Below, piece after piece: positions 1 through 11,687 of a stretch of 64,000 bases of DNA. The notes beneath the pieces are model-generated. The model searched no databases and was not told the DNA's origin. It was given only the letters and a program-made list of their open reading frames with translations. Numbering within the stretch: position 1 is the first letter of the stretch; every line of letters begins with the position of its first letter. The stretch spans positions 1,736,001 through 1,800,000 of the forward strand of contig NC_089244.1 in NCBI RefSeq assembly GCF_000512585.2, read 5' to 3'. The position numbers were made by a program, and so were the translations under genes. The stretch is from Kwoniella bestiolae CBS 10118. Lineage: Eukaryota; Basidiomycota; Tremellomycetes; Tremellales; Cryptococcaceae.

Positions 1-2
1 AT

Positions 3-77
3 ACTCAAGAGGAAAGGGCTGGGAAGGAGAAGAAGAGCTGGTTGAAGAGGGTGGTCAGGAGACCTTTGAAAGGGTAA
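3..77 (+). CDS. 3' end of an unidentified plus-strand gene
   Basis: One frame is open from the window edge to a TAA at 75-77 and encodes about 24 very basic residues ending in SWLKRVVRRPLKG. The other two plus frames are either stopped early or less gene-like. The product cannot be named. This is inference from reading frame and composition only; it could be chance coding, since just 75 bases are available. Confidence 0.3.
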   Translation, partial: TQEERAGKEKKSWLKRVVRRPLKG

Positions 78-409
78 GATGCGGGACATCTCATTTCAGT
101 TATTTCACCATACTTGAAGAGGTTTTACTTGGTTACAGATTGCTATTTTATGATTTCATCTTTTATTATCTTCAATCGTAGCGATACACAAATACATTAC
201 ATTGTAATATAATGAAATTTGTATATACATGATCATGCAATTATAGATATACAACACACAGTTCAAACTGAATCACTACAAGTCGAACAAGCGAATGCGA
301 AGACGTTGCGTTGCCTCGAACTTCAAACTTCCAATTCCGATCCCTTTCTACCAACATCAACGTTTCCCAATCATCCATCAAACACCAAATCACCTCAAGC
401 CATCAAGGA
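78..409. other. Intergenic, convergent 3' ends
   Basis: No supported gene. The sequence is AT-rich around 140-230, consistent with the 3' untranslated regions of the two convergent genes on either side. Confidence 0.5.
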
Positions 410-2531
410 TCAGGGTATAGGATCAAACGTATTCTTATCCAGTCCTTTCCTACCGTTCTTCCTCCTTGACGAAACCACCTTAACACTTTGTTGCCGAGTC
501 GAAGGGGAATCATCATTCTTCATCGATCCCGCTATTGCTGCTGTATCCTTAGTCACAATGCTATTGCCATTCCCATTCGCAGAACCATGATCAGTGATTA
601 TGGCCCCTTGATCTCTGACACTTTCTTTGTCCTTCCCATTCCCCACCACACCATTGCCTGTATCTCCCTCCAGCTGCTCTTCATCCTCTTCCACAACCTT
701 CCCAGGCAATCTTAGACTCCCCTCCAGGGTCCTCCTCTCGTTCTTGTCTGAAACATCATCCGATGAATCCAGATTGATAACTCGTCTCTTCGACTTCTTC
801 TTGGCAATAGCAGCTGCAGACGAACTAGGCGATTTGACACTAGTAGCAGTCGGTTGGGTCGACAATCTCTGCTGATAAGTTGAATTGACCGAATTATACC
901 TCGACTGCGACACTTCATCCGTAGGACCCGACACCTCGGTCTGGTGGTGATGAGGGTACGACGCAGATCTACTATGTGTATGCTGGTTGACCCCCCTCTT
1001 GTCCAAAGCCAAATCGATCCTCCTATTTTCCGCCCAACTAAATTCCCTATCATCCAAAATCACCTCATTCTTCTCCTCCTTAAATGCTATTCCCAATTCT
1101 ACACGCCATTCATCCTCGTATCCGACCGTATCGAATGGATTCCCCTTACACCATATCTCCCTTATTCCTCCCAACACCGCTAATCTTCCAACTTCACCCA
1201 CATCCAGCAGCTCATTCCGCCTAATATCGATTCGCTGTAGTGCAGAACACTGATCCAATCCTACCAGGCAGTCTATCCTATTTCCTGAGAGGTTGAGGGA
1301 GGTTACCTGGGGTATTATGCTGGATGCTGATCGGAGAGAGGTTATTACGTTGTTGGACAGATTGAGGGAAGTGAGGGAAGTGAGGTTGGATAGGGATTGT
1401 GGGAGGGTATCGAGCAGGTTGTTGGAGAGATCTAAGTGGGTTAGGGAAGATAGAGGGAGGGAAGGGAAGGAGAGGAGAGTGGTAGATATTAATGAGAGAT
1501 GATGGAGATTTGGGAAACGTGCTTTGGCTGGTGAATCTGATTCGTCTTCCGGTATGATCGATAATAGCTCTTCTATCCAATCATCTCCATCTTGAACGTC
1601 TCGAACTGTCAGACTTCGCATACCTGGGTTGGGAGGTATCAGTAGTGCCCTGGGATCGTATGATTCCAGTTCCAATCTGCACGATCTGTCAGCCTATGTA
1701 CTAGATCACGCTGTTGAACAGCTGACTCACATCTGTAAATTCCTCATGACGTCCAGCGGCACTCTCACATCTATCCCACCTAGCTGAGTATACCCTCCAG
1801 CTTCTATCAACTCCAATATTGGTGGATCGGATACGAACGGGGGATGTATCAATAACGCAGGAAGGATGGTGAACATGGTATAGAGCTGTAAAAGTAGTTG
1901 ATCTGTCAGAAGTTTTGTCGTCAGCTTGAGCAAAACAGATCAGCGATGTAGATAGCTCACCTTCATTCACCTCCTCTTTCTTGCCGAACCATCCCCTCCC
2001 AGTTGAAGTACTAACCAAACTACCCATACTGACACTTCTCATACTCCCCACCCAACTCCTTACACTCCGCACATCACCTTCCATACTTCTCTCATTCATC
2101 CTCGCCCCCCTGGCAGCTACGGATACACCCTCCTCTATAGGAACGTCTGTCCTACCCACGTGGTTCAGTGACTGGGGAAGGGACTGCCATCTCAATAACA
2201 GGTATAACAGCCTGTCGGGCGGTAATCTGAGTAAAAGAGGTTTGATCGATTTGGGTAGCGGTCTCTTTGTAGATGTGGAGGGTTGTCCGAAACCCAGGGT
2301 AAGAGGTACTTTGATTGAGCGTGATAATGGGGCTGAACTGGGGTCTAGTCCCAAAGTGAGGAGGGTGTATGATTGCTGGAGGATTGTGGGGGCGCTTCGT
2401 GAGGGACCAGCGGGGGATAATCTGCTTGAATTGACTTGTAGGTATTTGTGTAGTTTAGTCAAGTATGCGCCTCCACTTATGGGATCTATGTGAAGGGTTT
2501 CTTCAGATGGACCCAAGAAGAGAGAGGACAT
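410..2531 (-). CDS. Leucine-rich-repeat protein (669 aa)
   Basis: Three exons on the minus strand: 2531-1961, 1902-1731 and 1676-410; both introns (58 and 54 bp) have GTGAG donors. The start is the first ATG (2531); the frame stays open upstream only through a GTG. Residues about 1-250 form a helical, Ser-rich region with no named domain. Residues about 300-410 hold at least four leucine-rich repeats of the LxxLxLxxNxL type (for example LTHLDLSNNLLDTLP). The last 250 residues are low-complexity and charged. LRR proteins of this layout act as protein-protein scaffolds; the arrangement recalls fungal relatives of STK11-interacting protein, but that match is from memory and weak. The partner and location are unknown. 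Confidence 0.75.
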
Positions 2532-3105
2532 GGTGGGTGCGGGTGAATGATGTGTTGTCAATGATGAGGAAGAGGAAGATGGAAGATGGATGATGAATGT
2601 TGATAACACAGACGTCCTTGCGTCATGTTCATTTCAGATTAACGCGCCTGCTTGTGTGAGACCGATGCCATAAGGGGATCACCGTGGGAGAACAAACCCA
2701 TCCTACCAAAGTGGGGGTCTGACACGTGGCCTTCGTTTCGATCGAGGTGCGCGTTTTAGCTTAACATGATGAAACACCCCATTATGATCAAACGTCTTTT
2801 TGTTTTCCATCCTTGATCCTTCTTCTTCTTCTTGTTCTTTTTGTTCGTTTGCTTAGTATGTATCCACTCAAAAAGACATCTGATACATGATGAAACGTAA
2901 ACAAAAAAGCATACTCGTGGTCGATCATTCCGCGTGCAAGTTGTATTGTGGGAGTGGTAACAGGGTAAGAAGCGGTAATAGGATGATGGAGAAAGTGGAA
3001 AACATTACTTATGACCCCACTCATTAACCTGACTTGTTCACTAACTCATCTTCTCTTCTTGACTTACTTCCATCAAATCGTATTCAACACGTAAAGTAAT
3101 TCGTG
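2532..3105. other. Divergent promoter region
   Basis: About 570 bases separate two divergently transcribed genes. It contains T-rich tracts (2798-2850) and CT-rich stretches near 3040-3070, as in fungal promoters and 5' leaders. No specific operator was recognised. Confidence 0.4.
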
Positions 3106-6100
3106 ATGATTATATACTCAAGTACCATAGCCTTCGCTCTCTCCACTACCTGTGAGTACTGCAACATTCTCCCATACAGTGCCAGTGTCCGTGCTGATCC
3201 GCCCACCAACAGTCTCGTGGGCAAGCCAAGTCTGCTCGCCTGAAGTTTGCCTCGATGGTAAAGCCTCTTCGAAGGGTAAGCTCACCATCGACATTTACAG
3301 AGCCAGTCTCAGCTTACATTTCATCCTTCGCCAGTCCTAGCCCACGACTCGTCCTCCTCCAAGTACCTTACACCAGGTACATACTCCGACTCTTCCCTCT
3401 CACCTTCATCAGACATACTTAACATCACCAGATCATCAGATTCCTTGACTGTATCTCTTCCACTTACTCCCATTGGCTTTACCAAAATCGAGTATAAGGG
3501 CTCAGAAGATGTATGGAATAATGGGAATTGGTCGATGGACGAGTGGAAGAGTATTTACTTCCCGTCAAACTGGTATGGAGTATTGGAAGGGGGGAAAATT
3601 GTTTGGGGTGCTGTACCTGATAAAGGGCAATTACCAAATGATTTGACTAAGTTGAAGTTGGAACGAGCTGCTTCTGGTAAGCTTTCCGCCTCCCATTTGA
3701 CCATGGCGGATGTTGAAGCTGACACCATTCATCAAAGCTGCCTGCGATCCACCTTGCTCCTCCCATGGGGTATGTATTCCCTCCAACACCACTTCCACGG
3801 GAACATGCCAATGTGCTACCGGCTGGACTGGGTCATCGTGCGACCAATGCGATACTGGATTCTGGGGTCCCTCTTGCTCTCGTAAGCTTCCTGTACCTGC
3901 TTCCATTCGCAAGCAGCACTGACACGTTTTCCATCCTTCTGTCACAGCTGGTCCATCAGATTGTACGATCTGGGACGATGGCCTGTCGGGTACTGGCGTA
4001 TGTCTGGGCACAGCATCATCCTCTTCTTCTTGTAAGCTTCCCAACTCTCCTCTTCCAAAAAGATACAAGCTTATGCCCACCAATAGCATGCAACTGTGAT
4101 CACGGAACTTGTACCTCCTCCAATCAATGTATCTGCTCAGCAGGTTGGAAGACCAACGGGACGGTATCTCCAGCATTGTGCAACACATGCGCAGAAGGGT
4201 TTTTCGAGGATACGGAGGGTAATTGTCTAGGTGAGTCAGCTAGGAAAATTGCCATCAGTTGTTCTCACAGGGAGTTTTAGCTGATGAGCATAAACGATCA
4301 AAGCTTGTCCACTTGGATGCGATTCTTGTACCCTCCAACAAGGTACCAACGCCACTGCGACCTGTACATCCTGCTCCAACAGCTTAACACTCAGCTCTGC
4401 CAATCCCGTGACTTGCTCTGCTACCAGTGGTTCATGCTCCGATAGTACATATTATGACGAGTCCAGTTCCACTTGCAAAAGGTCATTTGGCGCAATTGAA
4501 CAAGCCCAGCTCATTAGCTGACAATGATCTGCTATATAGTTGTTCTCCCGCCTGCTCGACCTGTACAGGTCCATCCACCTCCGATTGTCTATCCTGCGCC
4601 TCACCCCGGGTGAACCTACAAGGCTCGTGTGTATACTACGACGCTTCGACTGGGATCTGCGATTCTGCGTTGTCGAAGCTGGAAGGTGTCTTTGTGGTAA
4701 CTCTAGAGAAGAGCGAATGCGATGGTAAGCTAGCTCACGTGAAACCTGTTTATCTCAAGAATCTCAGCTTATCCTTCATTATTATCTTCCAGCGTGCCCA
4801 TCTGGATGTCTCGATTGTCATATCCCCTCTTTTGCCAACACCAAGAGCTACGCTACATTACAATGCTCATCATGTCAGGAAGGATATCTTCTGGAGAACG
4901 CTAAATGCGTGAAGAAATGCAATGACGGATGGTTCCTGCCGGAGGGAAGTGCAGCTAAAAACGGGACGTGCCAAAGTCAGTTATACAAATAGTTCAGCTC
5001 AGATTCTACCCCCAGAAGAAGAGCTGATAGATTTACTGATAGAATGCGATTCGACCTGCTCAACCTGTATTTCAACATCCACAACCTGTACCTCCTGTCC
5101 TTCTCCCCTTTTCGCTGCTGGCGGAACATGCCAATCCACCTGCCCATCATCAACTACTCCCCTCAACGGGACGTGTGCATCATGTCCAGTGGACTGTACG
5201 ACCTGTTCATCGCCCACCACCTGCTCGACCTGTCCGTCCGACCGACCGGTACTTCATAATGGAAAGTGCATCGACCACTGCTCGAAGGACGAATACTTTG
5301 ATCCCTCACATGGATGCCAGGCATGCGATTGGAGCTGTTCCTCATGCTCTGCCGGGGACTCCAAATCGTGTACGTCATGCTCAGATGGATACATTTTACA
5401 GAAAGGGGAATGTGTAGCTTCGAATTGCGGAGAAGGCGGATACGCCAATGGACTGGGAGTATGCTTAAGCGCATTGGTAGATAAATCGAGTGGATCAAGA
5501 TTCTTCTGGTTATTTTTCCTAGTTCTCCTTCTACTAGGTGGTGGAGCAGGAGGGTTTTGGTGGTATGTCAGAAGGGAAAGGATGAAGACTCGTCAAGCTA
5601 CGAAGGAATTTGGAGATAGACTCGATGATAGGGCTGTACAGGATAATCTGAGGGTATTGAGGCTAGAACGTGTCCTAGGATTTCAACGAGTTCTCACCTC
5701 AGATCAAGCGTCAGCTTCAGCATCAGCAAAAGGAAGGGGGTATGAGGAAAAGCGGAACAAGCGATTCAGAGAATTGCTCTTACCTTCCAAAAGGCGGAGA
5801 ACAGATGTGGAACAGGACATAGAATTGAAATCTACCAATTTCGCCAATGACCGTATGACCTATGGTTATGGGGTGCCTCCTCCACCATATGTCCCTTATG
5901 GGTCTACCCCCTCACCCTCTCCTCAAGATCACAAGTATACCAAGAGGGACTCACTAGATTCGATACCCACACCTGTGTTACCGTCTTTCGTCTCTCCGAT
6001 CAAAGCTACTTTCCCCGCCCGACCGGATATACAGAGGAAAGAGACGGGTACGACTGTGCATTCGATGTCGTCCCCTGTTTCTCCAGAGTATCATACGGGA

Positions 6101-6280
6101 CTTATGCCTCCGCCCAGACCTGGGATGTCGAGGGTCAATACGCAGGAAAGAGAGAGGAAGAGAGAGGTGAATAGGAGGGGCGAGGTGCAATGTGGGGAAG
6201 AGGATGGGGTGGAGTTGGAGAGGAGATTGAGGGATTTGTGGCCTAATCTAAAGAGGAGGGAGCAAGAAGGATGGATATAG
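3106..6280 (+). CDS. Secreted/transmembrane cysteine-rich protein with EGF-like and furin-like repeats (868 aa)
   Basis: Ten exons: 3106-3151, 3213-3275, 3335-3676, 3738-3881, 3948-4031, 4087-4230, 4304-4481, 4540-4724, 4793-4975, 5043-6280. A short hydrophobic N terminus looks like a signal peptide. Residues about 150-275 contain EGF-like Cys patterns (CDPPCSSHGVC, CNCDHGTC). Residues about 275-590 are furin/TNFR-type CxxCxxC repeats (CSTCTGPSTSDCLSC and others). One membrane span lies near residues 608-632, followed by a 235-residue basic, Pro/Ser-rich cytoplasmic tail. The layout predicts a type I cell-surface protein with a large disulfide-rich ectodomain; the ligand is unknown. Exon 7 uses a poor donor (GTCATT at 4482), forced by an in-frame stop beyond it. 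Similar proteins occur in Cryptococcus relatives under the label 'TNFR/NGFR cysteine-rich' (known family; function unassigned). Confidence 0.8.
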
Positions 6281-6470
6281 GTTTATCTGGACTAGCTCAG
6301 AGACGTCAATGATGTGTAGTTATGGTATGGTATGCTTTGTGGGAATTTTTGATGTTTTGAACGTACAACGTACAATACGAACAGGTGAACTTCCGTACTT
6401 GCTATCATGTTCTGGTCAAGTCCATGCATTATAGACAAAGTACAAGTATACCTAACAGCATGTAAATCAA

Positions 6471-8619
6471 TCAATCCCTACGATCACCACTCATCAAAAA
6501 CTCATTAATCCTCTTCAGACTCGCCCTAGGGGGATTTCCATCCGGCCACAAGGAGACCAAACCATGTAATTTCGTTGCTATATCGGTCTTACTCATCGTC
6601 CGCTCCTGACTGGCATCTTCACTCTCCCTTTGTTCTGGCTGCTTATCATCCAAATTTTCGATAGAGCAGATAAGTGCCAAAGCGAGAGGTAAGATCAATT
6701 TCCGCCCTTCCACTGAAGGTTCGGGTAAAGCGTCCAACGTCACTTCTCTACCTTGATCCCCACTCGAACTGGTACCGTCCCTTGGGGACTGTTGACGTAT
6801 CATGATACCTGATTCCACATCATTGCTTGATCCATGGACCAACACCACAGCCCGATCTGCACTTCTAACAAACTCCACCAACTCCTTCAAGCTTGATTCG
6901 TAAGCCTTTCCTTCAGTCTTGGAATTGGCCACTGCTAATACCCATACCTCGCCTTTCTTCAGGTTGAGCAGACGAGGTATATCCCTGGGATATTTCTCAT
7001 ACTCTACTACCCTGATCACTATGTATCTTGCATCCGAATTACTGTACAGCCAAGGCGTAGCGGAAGGCATTATGGGTGATCCAATGTCTAATGCTACTCT
7101 CGATGAGCTGGAGGGTATACCAATAGCATTTTCACCTGAGGTCGAAGTAGAGGGGCTAGGGAGCTTCGACATCGAGTTTGACAAGACGATCTCGTCGACC
7201 AAGGAAGGTAGATCATCCCTTTCTGCCTGTAGCAATTCGGTCTTGTGAGAGTGAAACAATCTGGGTGTCAAACCCTAATGACATCAACCATATTCAGCTG
7301 TGCGACCTCAAGCCCATCTTGGGAGAGGGACCTGGCATGGATCTGGATAGACAAAAAAACGAGACCCACCCTAGCCCATAGCTCATCATCATCCCCCGCC
7401 CCAGGGACATAATCGAACCCCACAGTCATACTACTATCCCCCAACCTAGTCACCGAGGGAATTTGATCATCAGGGTGATTCACCCATCTCGAAGCTGATA
7501 GGCAGATTATAGGTGTGTATGGTGGATTGGCGGGGATATGGGGTGATGTAGAGGTGGATGGGTGGATGAAGAATGGGCGAAGGGGTTTGGCGAGGTTTGG
7601 TAAAGGGAGTGAAGAGGACTACAGGAGAACGACATACGAATAATCAATTATCAGCACATGTGTCTTATCGAGTTCTTTGGAGGGTGAGAGGGTGTGCAGC
7701 TCACCTCAAGAGTCTCGGCCCATTCGTCCAGTCTCTCTTCAATTTGCGATTTCTCAGAAGGAGAAACTACCTTCGGAGGTAGGTAGAGCTCTGTATCCCA
7801 ATCTTCGTCTAGTGGTATATTCCGCCGCAGCTCGATAGCAAGGTTGATGACGCAGCACCTACAAGTGTACAGAAAGTCAGCTTCACAGTCGAATGAATGA
7901 TGTATGCCATGTTCTTGAAGGATAGGAGGGAGCCATGGAAAGAGGAAACGTACCATATTGGAACGGTCTTTGATAATCCATCAGGCATCCTTTTGCCTCT
8001 TCTTGTCGAGTCTACCAGTATCAACCTGTGAATTTTCCCTTCCTCAGCTCATGCTTTGAGTACACAAGTCATAGTGTGTATATAGACCTACCCTCCATGA
8101 TCTTCAGCATACTTGGCCAAGTTAAGATTTGACCTTCGAAGGTTGAAATCCCATTGCTAAGATCATTATCTGGTTAGAGCTCTCCCATACAGAGGGCGAT
8201 GATGGGGTTTGCTCACTGTCATATGTCCATCGGTCGATTTGAAATAAGCATAAGCCTTCGAGCTTGTCTATTCATCGCACCCAGCTTCAGATCAGCATCG
8301 TCCTGGTTATACCGAGAATTCGGGACACGGGAGGAAAGACGACCCACCGAAGGATCACAATACCAATTCCCACACCGCTGATTAGCTGGATAAGTCAGTC
8401 AGGTATGTCCCGTAACGACTCCATCTTCGGAACAAGGTGATAGGGACCCGGGCAGTACAGTGCACTGAGACCTGCTAACTCACGGACAACCTCGAACCTC
8501 CCTTGGAACCAATCCTGCGCTACATCTCGCACGAACCTCTCATCAGCCGAGATGGAATGTAATCTATTGAACAGATCATGCTGCGCTGCGTATCTCTTGA
8601 CTGCTCGTAGGTCGGACAT
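6471..8619 (-). CDS. RIT1: Initiator tRNA 2'-O-ribosylphosphate transferase (518 aa)
   Basis: Eight exons: 8619-8484, 8385-8348, 8255-8217, 8156-8092, 8025-7954, 7858-7705, 7618-7370, 7274-6471. Rit1 adds a phosphoribosyl group to A64 of initiator tRNA-Met, keeping it out of elongation in the cytoplasm. Diagnostic stretches are NRLHSI near residue 20, CGNWYCDPS (50s), YFKSTDGHM (60s), DSTRRGKRMPDGLSKTVPIW (about 97-117), and the C-terminal dual-specificity-phosphatase-like domain from about residue 250, starting around ELWARGLTPRLF and ending in LKRINEFL. The length agrees with the family (yeast protein about 513 aa). The start is the ATG at 8619; upstream in-frame sequence has only GTG. The upstream side carries the inverted-motif array at 8773-9521. 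Confidence 0.92.
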
Positions 8620-8772
8620 GTCGGGTCGTCGAAGCGGATCAACACCACGAGTGTACTGGTTGCTGATACGTATCACAGTAGTCGAAGAAATGGAGATGAA
8701 GATAAAGATACATTATATTTTTTCAGCTTTTCTCAAAAACACTCGGTCATGTGCGTGCCTGAAAAGTAAATA

Positions 8773-9521
8773 GAGAACATCATAGGGGACCGCTCAGCGA
8801 TGTGGTTTATCTCAGTCTGTGATGTTCTGTGCTGCCATCAGATGGTAGTGATGAGGGAAATGGAGAACACCATAGTCTTCACTTTGGACGTACATTACGG
8901 ATGGAATTCTGCATACCCATGCTGTTCTCCGCTCTCATGAGTCACCCATCTTATTCCTTTGATATCACAAGTCATATGCTAGAAAAGAGAACACCATAGC
9001 CTACTATTCGCGAGTGCTTTTCCAATTAGTCGAAGGAACCCTATGCTCTTCTCCCTATGTATTCAGGCTGAGAAAGGCCAGCTCGAGAACACAGCAGAGC
9101 TACTGTCTGTCCTCACGGTATCTCCTACGAGGGCAGAACACCATAATCACACTGAGTAGCTCATTGTTAATGAAATTGCTCGTTTCCTATGCTGTTCTCG
9201 TCGTGTAGCTATGGCCTGAGACCATATAATGAGAACACCATAGTATCCCTGTTCTAGCTGGTTGTTAACAGAATTATTCGGTTCCTATGCTGTTCTCGCT
9301 TTGGTCCTAGTACAGCATAGGAACGTCACTCAGTCTGAATTATCAGGTACACAAGAGAGAACAGCATAGTAATGCCAAATTCAACGTTGCCAGGAGTCAT
9401 AGGGACGCTACTATGCTGTTCTCAAGTTGTCACATCAATCCAACAGGATCAAACATCGATAATTGCGAAACGCATAGAGTTGTCCGTACCGGTACATTGC
9501 CAGTGCACCTATGCTGTTCTC
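8773..9521. repeat. Array of a 13-bp motif (GAGAACASCATAG) in alternating orientation, about 49-bp phasing
   Basis: Twelve to sixteen copies of a 13-mer lie within 750 bp of non-coding DNA. Plus-orientation copies: 8773, 8863, 8987, 9134, 9231, 9357, with weaker ones at 9085, 9308 and 9465. Minus-orientation copies (CTATGCTGTTCTC): 8917, 9041, 9187, 9285, 9411, 9509, with a weaker one at 8817. Most plus copies read CACC and most minus copies read CAGC (in motif sense). Plus/minus pairs bracket units of 66-67 bp (8863-8929, 8987-9053, 9134-9199, 9231-9297, 9357-9423) whose interiors differ. No open reading frame covers the array. It sits between the Arp9 stop codon and the Rit1 start codon. 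Function is unknown. Confidence 0.85.
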
Positions 9522-9709
9522 CAGTCGACTGACCCCGTTCCGATCAATTGTTTTATTACGAGGCTCGTAAGCCGGGCAAAAAGGCATCTCAGATTGTCAT
9601 TCATGCAGATCTACCCAAACTTCGACATTGCATGTATATATATGCCTTCATCTCGTACATGTAAATCTATTCACCATTACTCCTCGCCTTTATATAGACA
9701 TATACCACT

Positions 9710-11687
9710 TCACTGTCCATCAGCAGATACGTTATATATAGCGGCAGGTCCTTTGGCGTTATAATCAACTTTGGTTATCGAGTGTTTACCTTGAGAATCC
9801 AAGAATGCAACCTGTTCACGAGATGTCAGATATACATTCTAGGTATGCTCGAACAAAAGGAGTAATGGGAGTGAAACTCACTTTAGCAACCAATGAACCA
9901 CCCAGAAAAGGCGCCAACTCCGTCGTGGAATTCTTGAAGTTTGCGAAATAATCTGGAATGTTGAGTAACCGTATTTTGGATGGCTGACAATCTGATGTCA
10001 AGTCCGCCGAGGAGAGGAGGTAAGGTGATAGGTACGTTATCAAAGCAGGCGAGAATGCTAATGAACAGGCAAAATGAGCTAAGATTTCTTTATTCTCCTC
10101 CTGTGCTCATGTATAGACGAGAGAACGTTTGTGGAAGACAATGTGTAGATTGCCAATCTGAACTTACATTTTATTCTGGCCAATTCACCAACAACCCCAA
10201 CACTCTCCCACAGGCTCAACTTCTCGCCCAAGCTCAACGAAGCGCTATCAATAGCCCTGCCAACACCTTCCCAGATGGTATCGCCACCTTTCTCTTTACC
10301 CAACAATAAAGGCTCACACAGTCTATGCCTTACTGGACCAAGTTGAATTTCCTTTCCAGGTAATGAAGGGATGTTGATCACGATAGCATCGATAGGTTGT
10401 GGAAGAGCGGCAGCAGCGGCAGCAGCATCCGCGGCTGCTTGAGCTGATTTGGCTGCTGCTGCTGCGGCCGCTGCCTGTTGTTTCTTAGATTTGTGTGATT
10501 GCGTCGCTGGAGCTGGGGTATTATCGCCAACAAGCCTGACAGGAAAATAAGATCAGCTATCCTCGATGACGATATTTAAATAAAGCCGCCACAGTAGCTA
10601 ATGAAGAAGTGAAAGGGGGTATCACTCACTTCTTAGCAACATCAAACGAATCATCTTCCTTCTCCGCCCCGACAACTCCCGTTCCATTACCAGCTACCAC
10701 CGACTTGTTCCCAGACTTCAAGAACGGCACCTCGACATCATCACCCGTACATTCATTCCAAACCACTTCCGAAACCTCTTTCACCAACTTCCTCTTCTCC
10801 TCTATCGACAAATCCTCCTTGCCCGCCGCAGCCTTCAACTCCGTATCCAGCAGATCATCTTCCAGCAATAAACTCTCCAAGAATGATCGACAATCCAATT
10901 CACCCACTTGGACTGTAGTGGAACATTCCCATCGTACGATCGAGTCTGTTATGACGAATATACTGGATTCGGTCGCTCCGATATGTACGATGATTCCAGT
11001 TGTTGCTCCGAGGGCGTATAGCGATGCGAGTGGTGAAGGGAGTATTGAGAATGACGGTGTGTTGAGGGTTTCAAAGGCTATCTGGGTGTATGACGCTTGA
11101 GTTGAGAGTGGTAGTGTAGGTGTGGGTGATGGAATAAGTAGTAAAGGGGATGAGTTGGCTGTTATTGTTATTCCCAATAACGTGTAGAGGTGTATTCTGC
11201 ACAGAGATATAATGTAATCCATGTTAGCTATGGACTTGAGAGGGGAGAAAAGCAGACTGACAAGACGTATTCCCGTCCTTCCCAATCATCTACGGATTTG
11301 TTAGACCTAAAAGGCCACCGTATTTCATACTTCTCTTCGAACCCAGCTTCCTTCTCAGCGTTCGATAGTTCCTCGCCGACCAGCCAACCTGATCTTGAGG
11401 AAGTTTCAGGCGCAGGAGCAGGTGTTGTAGGTTGGGCTTCACCATCCATATTCACATCCGCAATGGGCTCTTCGGTTCTCGAAGAAGAGGACGCATGGGG
11501 AATGGCATAGCATGCGCGTAATGTCTATATTGGAAATGTCAGCTACAATGACAATGATGATGAGGAAGGAGAAGCAGAGACGAACCACGGAAGGACGGTT
11601 GAACAGCTCTTGAATACCATGTACAGCGCGTATATAGTCGGAATCGCAATGGACCACTACGGCGTGGGATTCACGTAGATGAGCCAT
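9710..11687 (-). CDS. ARP9: Actin-related protein, Arp9-like chromatin-remodelling subunit (525 aa)
   Basis: Six exons: 11687-11586, 11524-11262, 11196-10630, 10535-10168, 10057-9882, 9811-9710. The protein has scattered actin-fold signatures: an N-terminal beta segment (HAVVVHCDSDYIRAV), GATTGIIVHIGA (phosphate-loop-like), TTVQVGELDCRSFLESLL, the conserved IPDYFANF...LGGSLVAKVAF block, and a C-terminal actin-like segment (ITKVDYNAKGPAAIYNV). Divergence from actin, plus an Ala/Lys/Gln-rich insertion near residues 310-350, fits Arp9, the fungal SWI/SNF and RSC subunit that pairs with Arp7 or Rtt102 on the ATPase HSA domain in the nucleus. The intron-1 donor is non-consensus (GTTCGT) so that border may shift by three bases. 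An in-frame ATG at 11753 would add 22 residues; the shorter start fits the family better. Confidence 0.75.

Noticed and set aside
8773..9521. CRISPR array interpretation of the regularly spaced motif
   Set aside because: The genome is eukaryotic, the repeated element is only 13 bp and flips orientation, interiors are partly shared, and there are no cas genes.
8773..9521. Array of tiny MITE insertions
   Set aside because: The 66-67 bp units have inverted ends, but no consistent target-site duplications flank them and the constant phasing continues between units, which independent insertions would not give.
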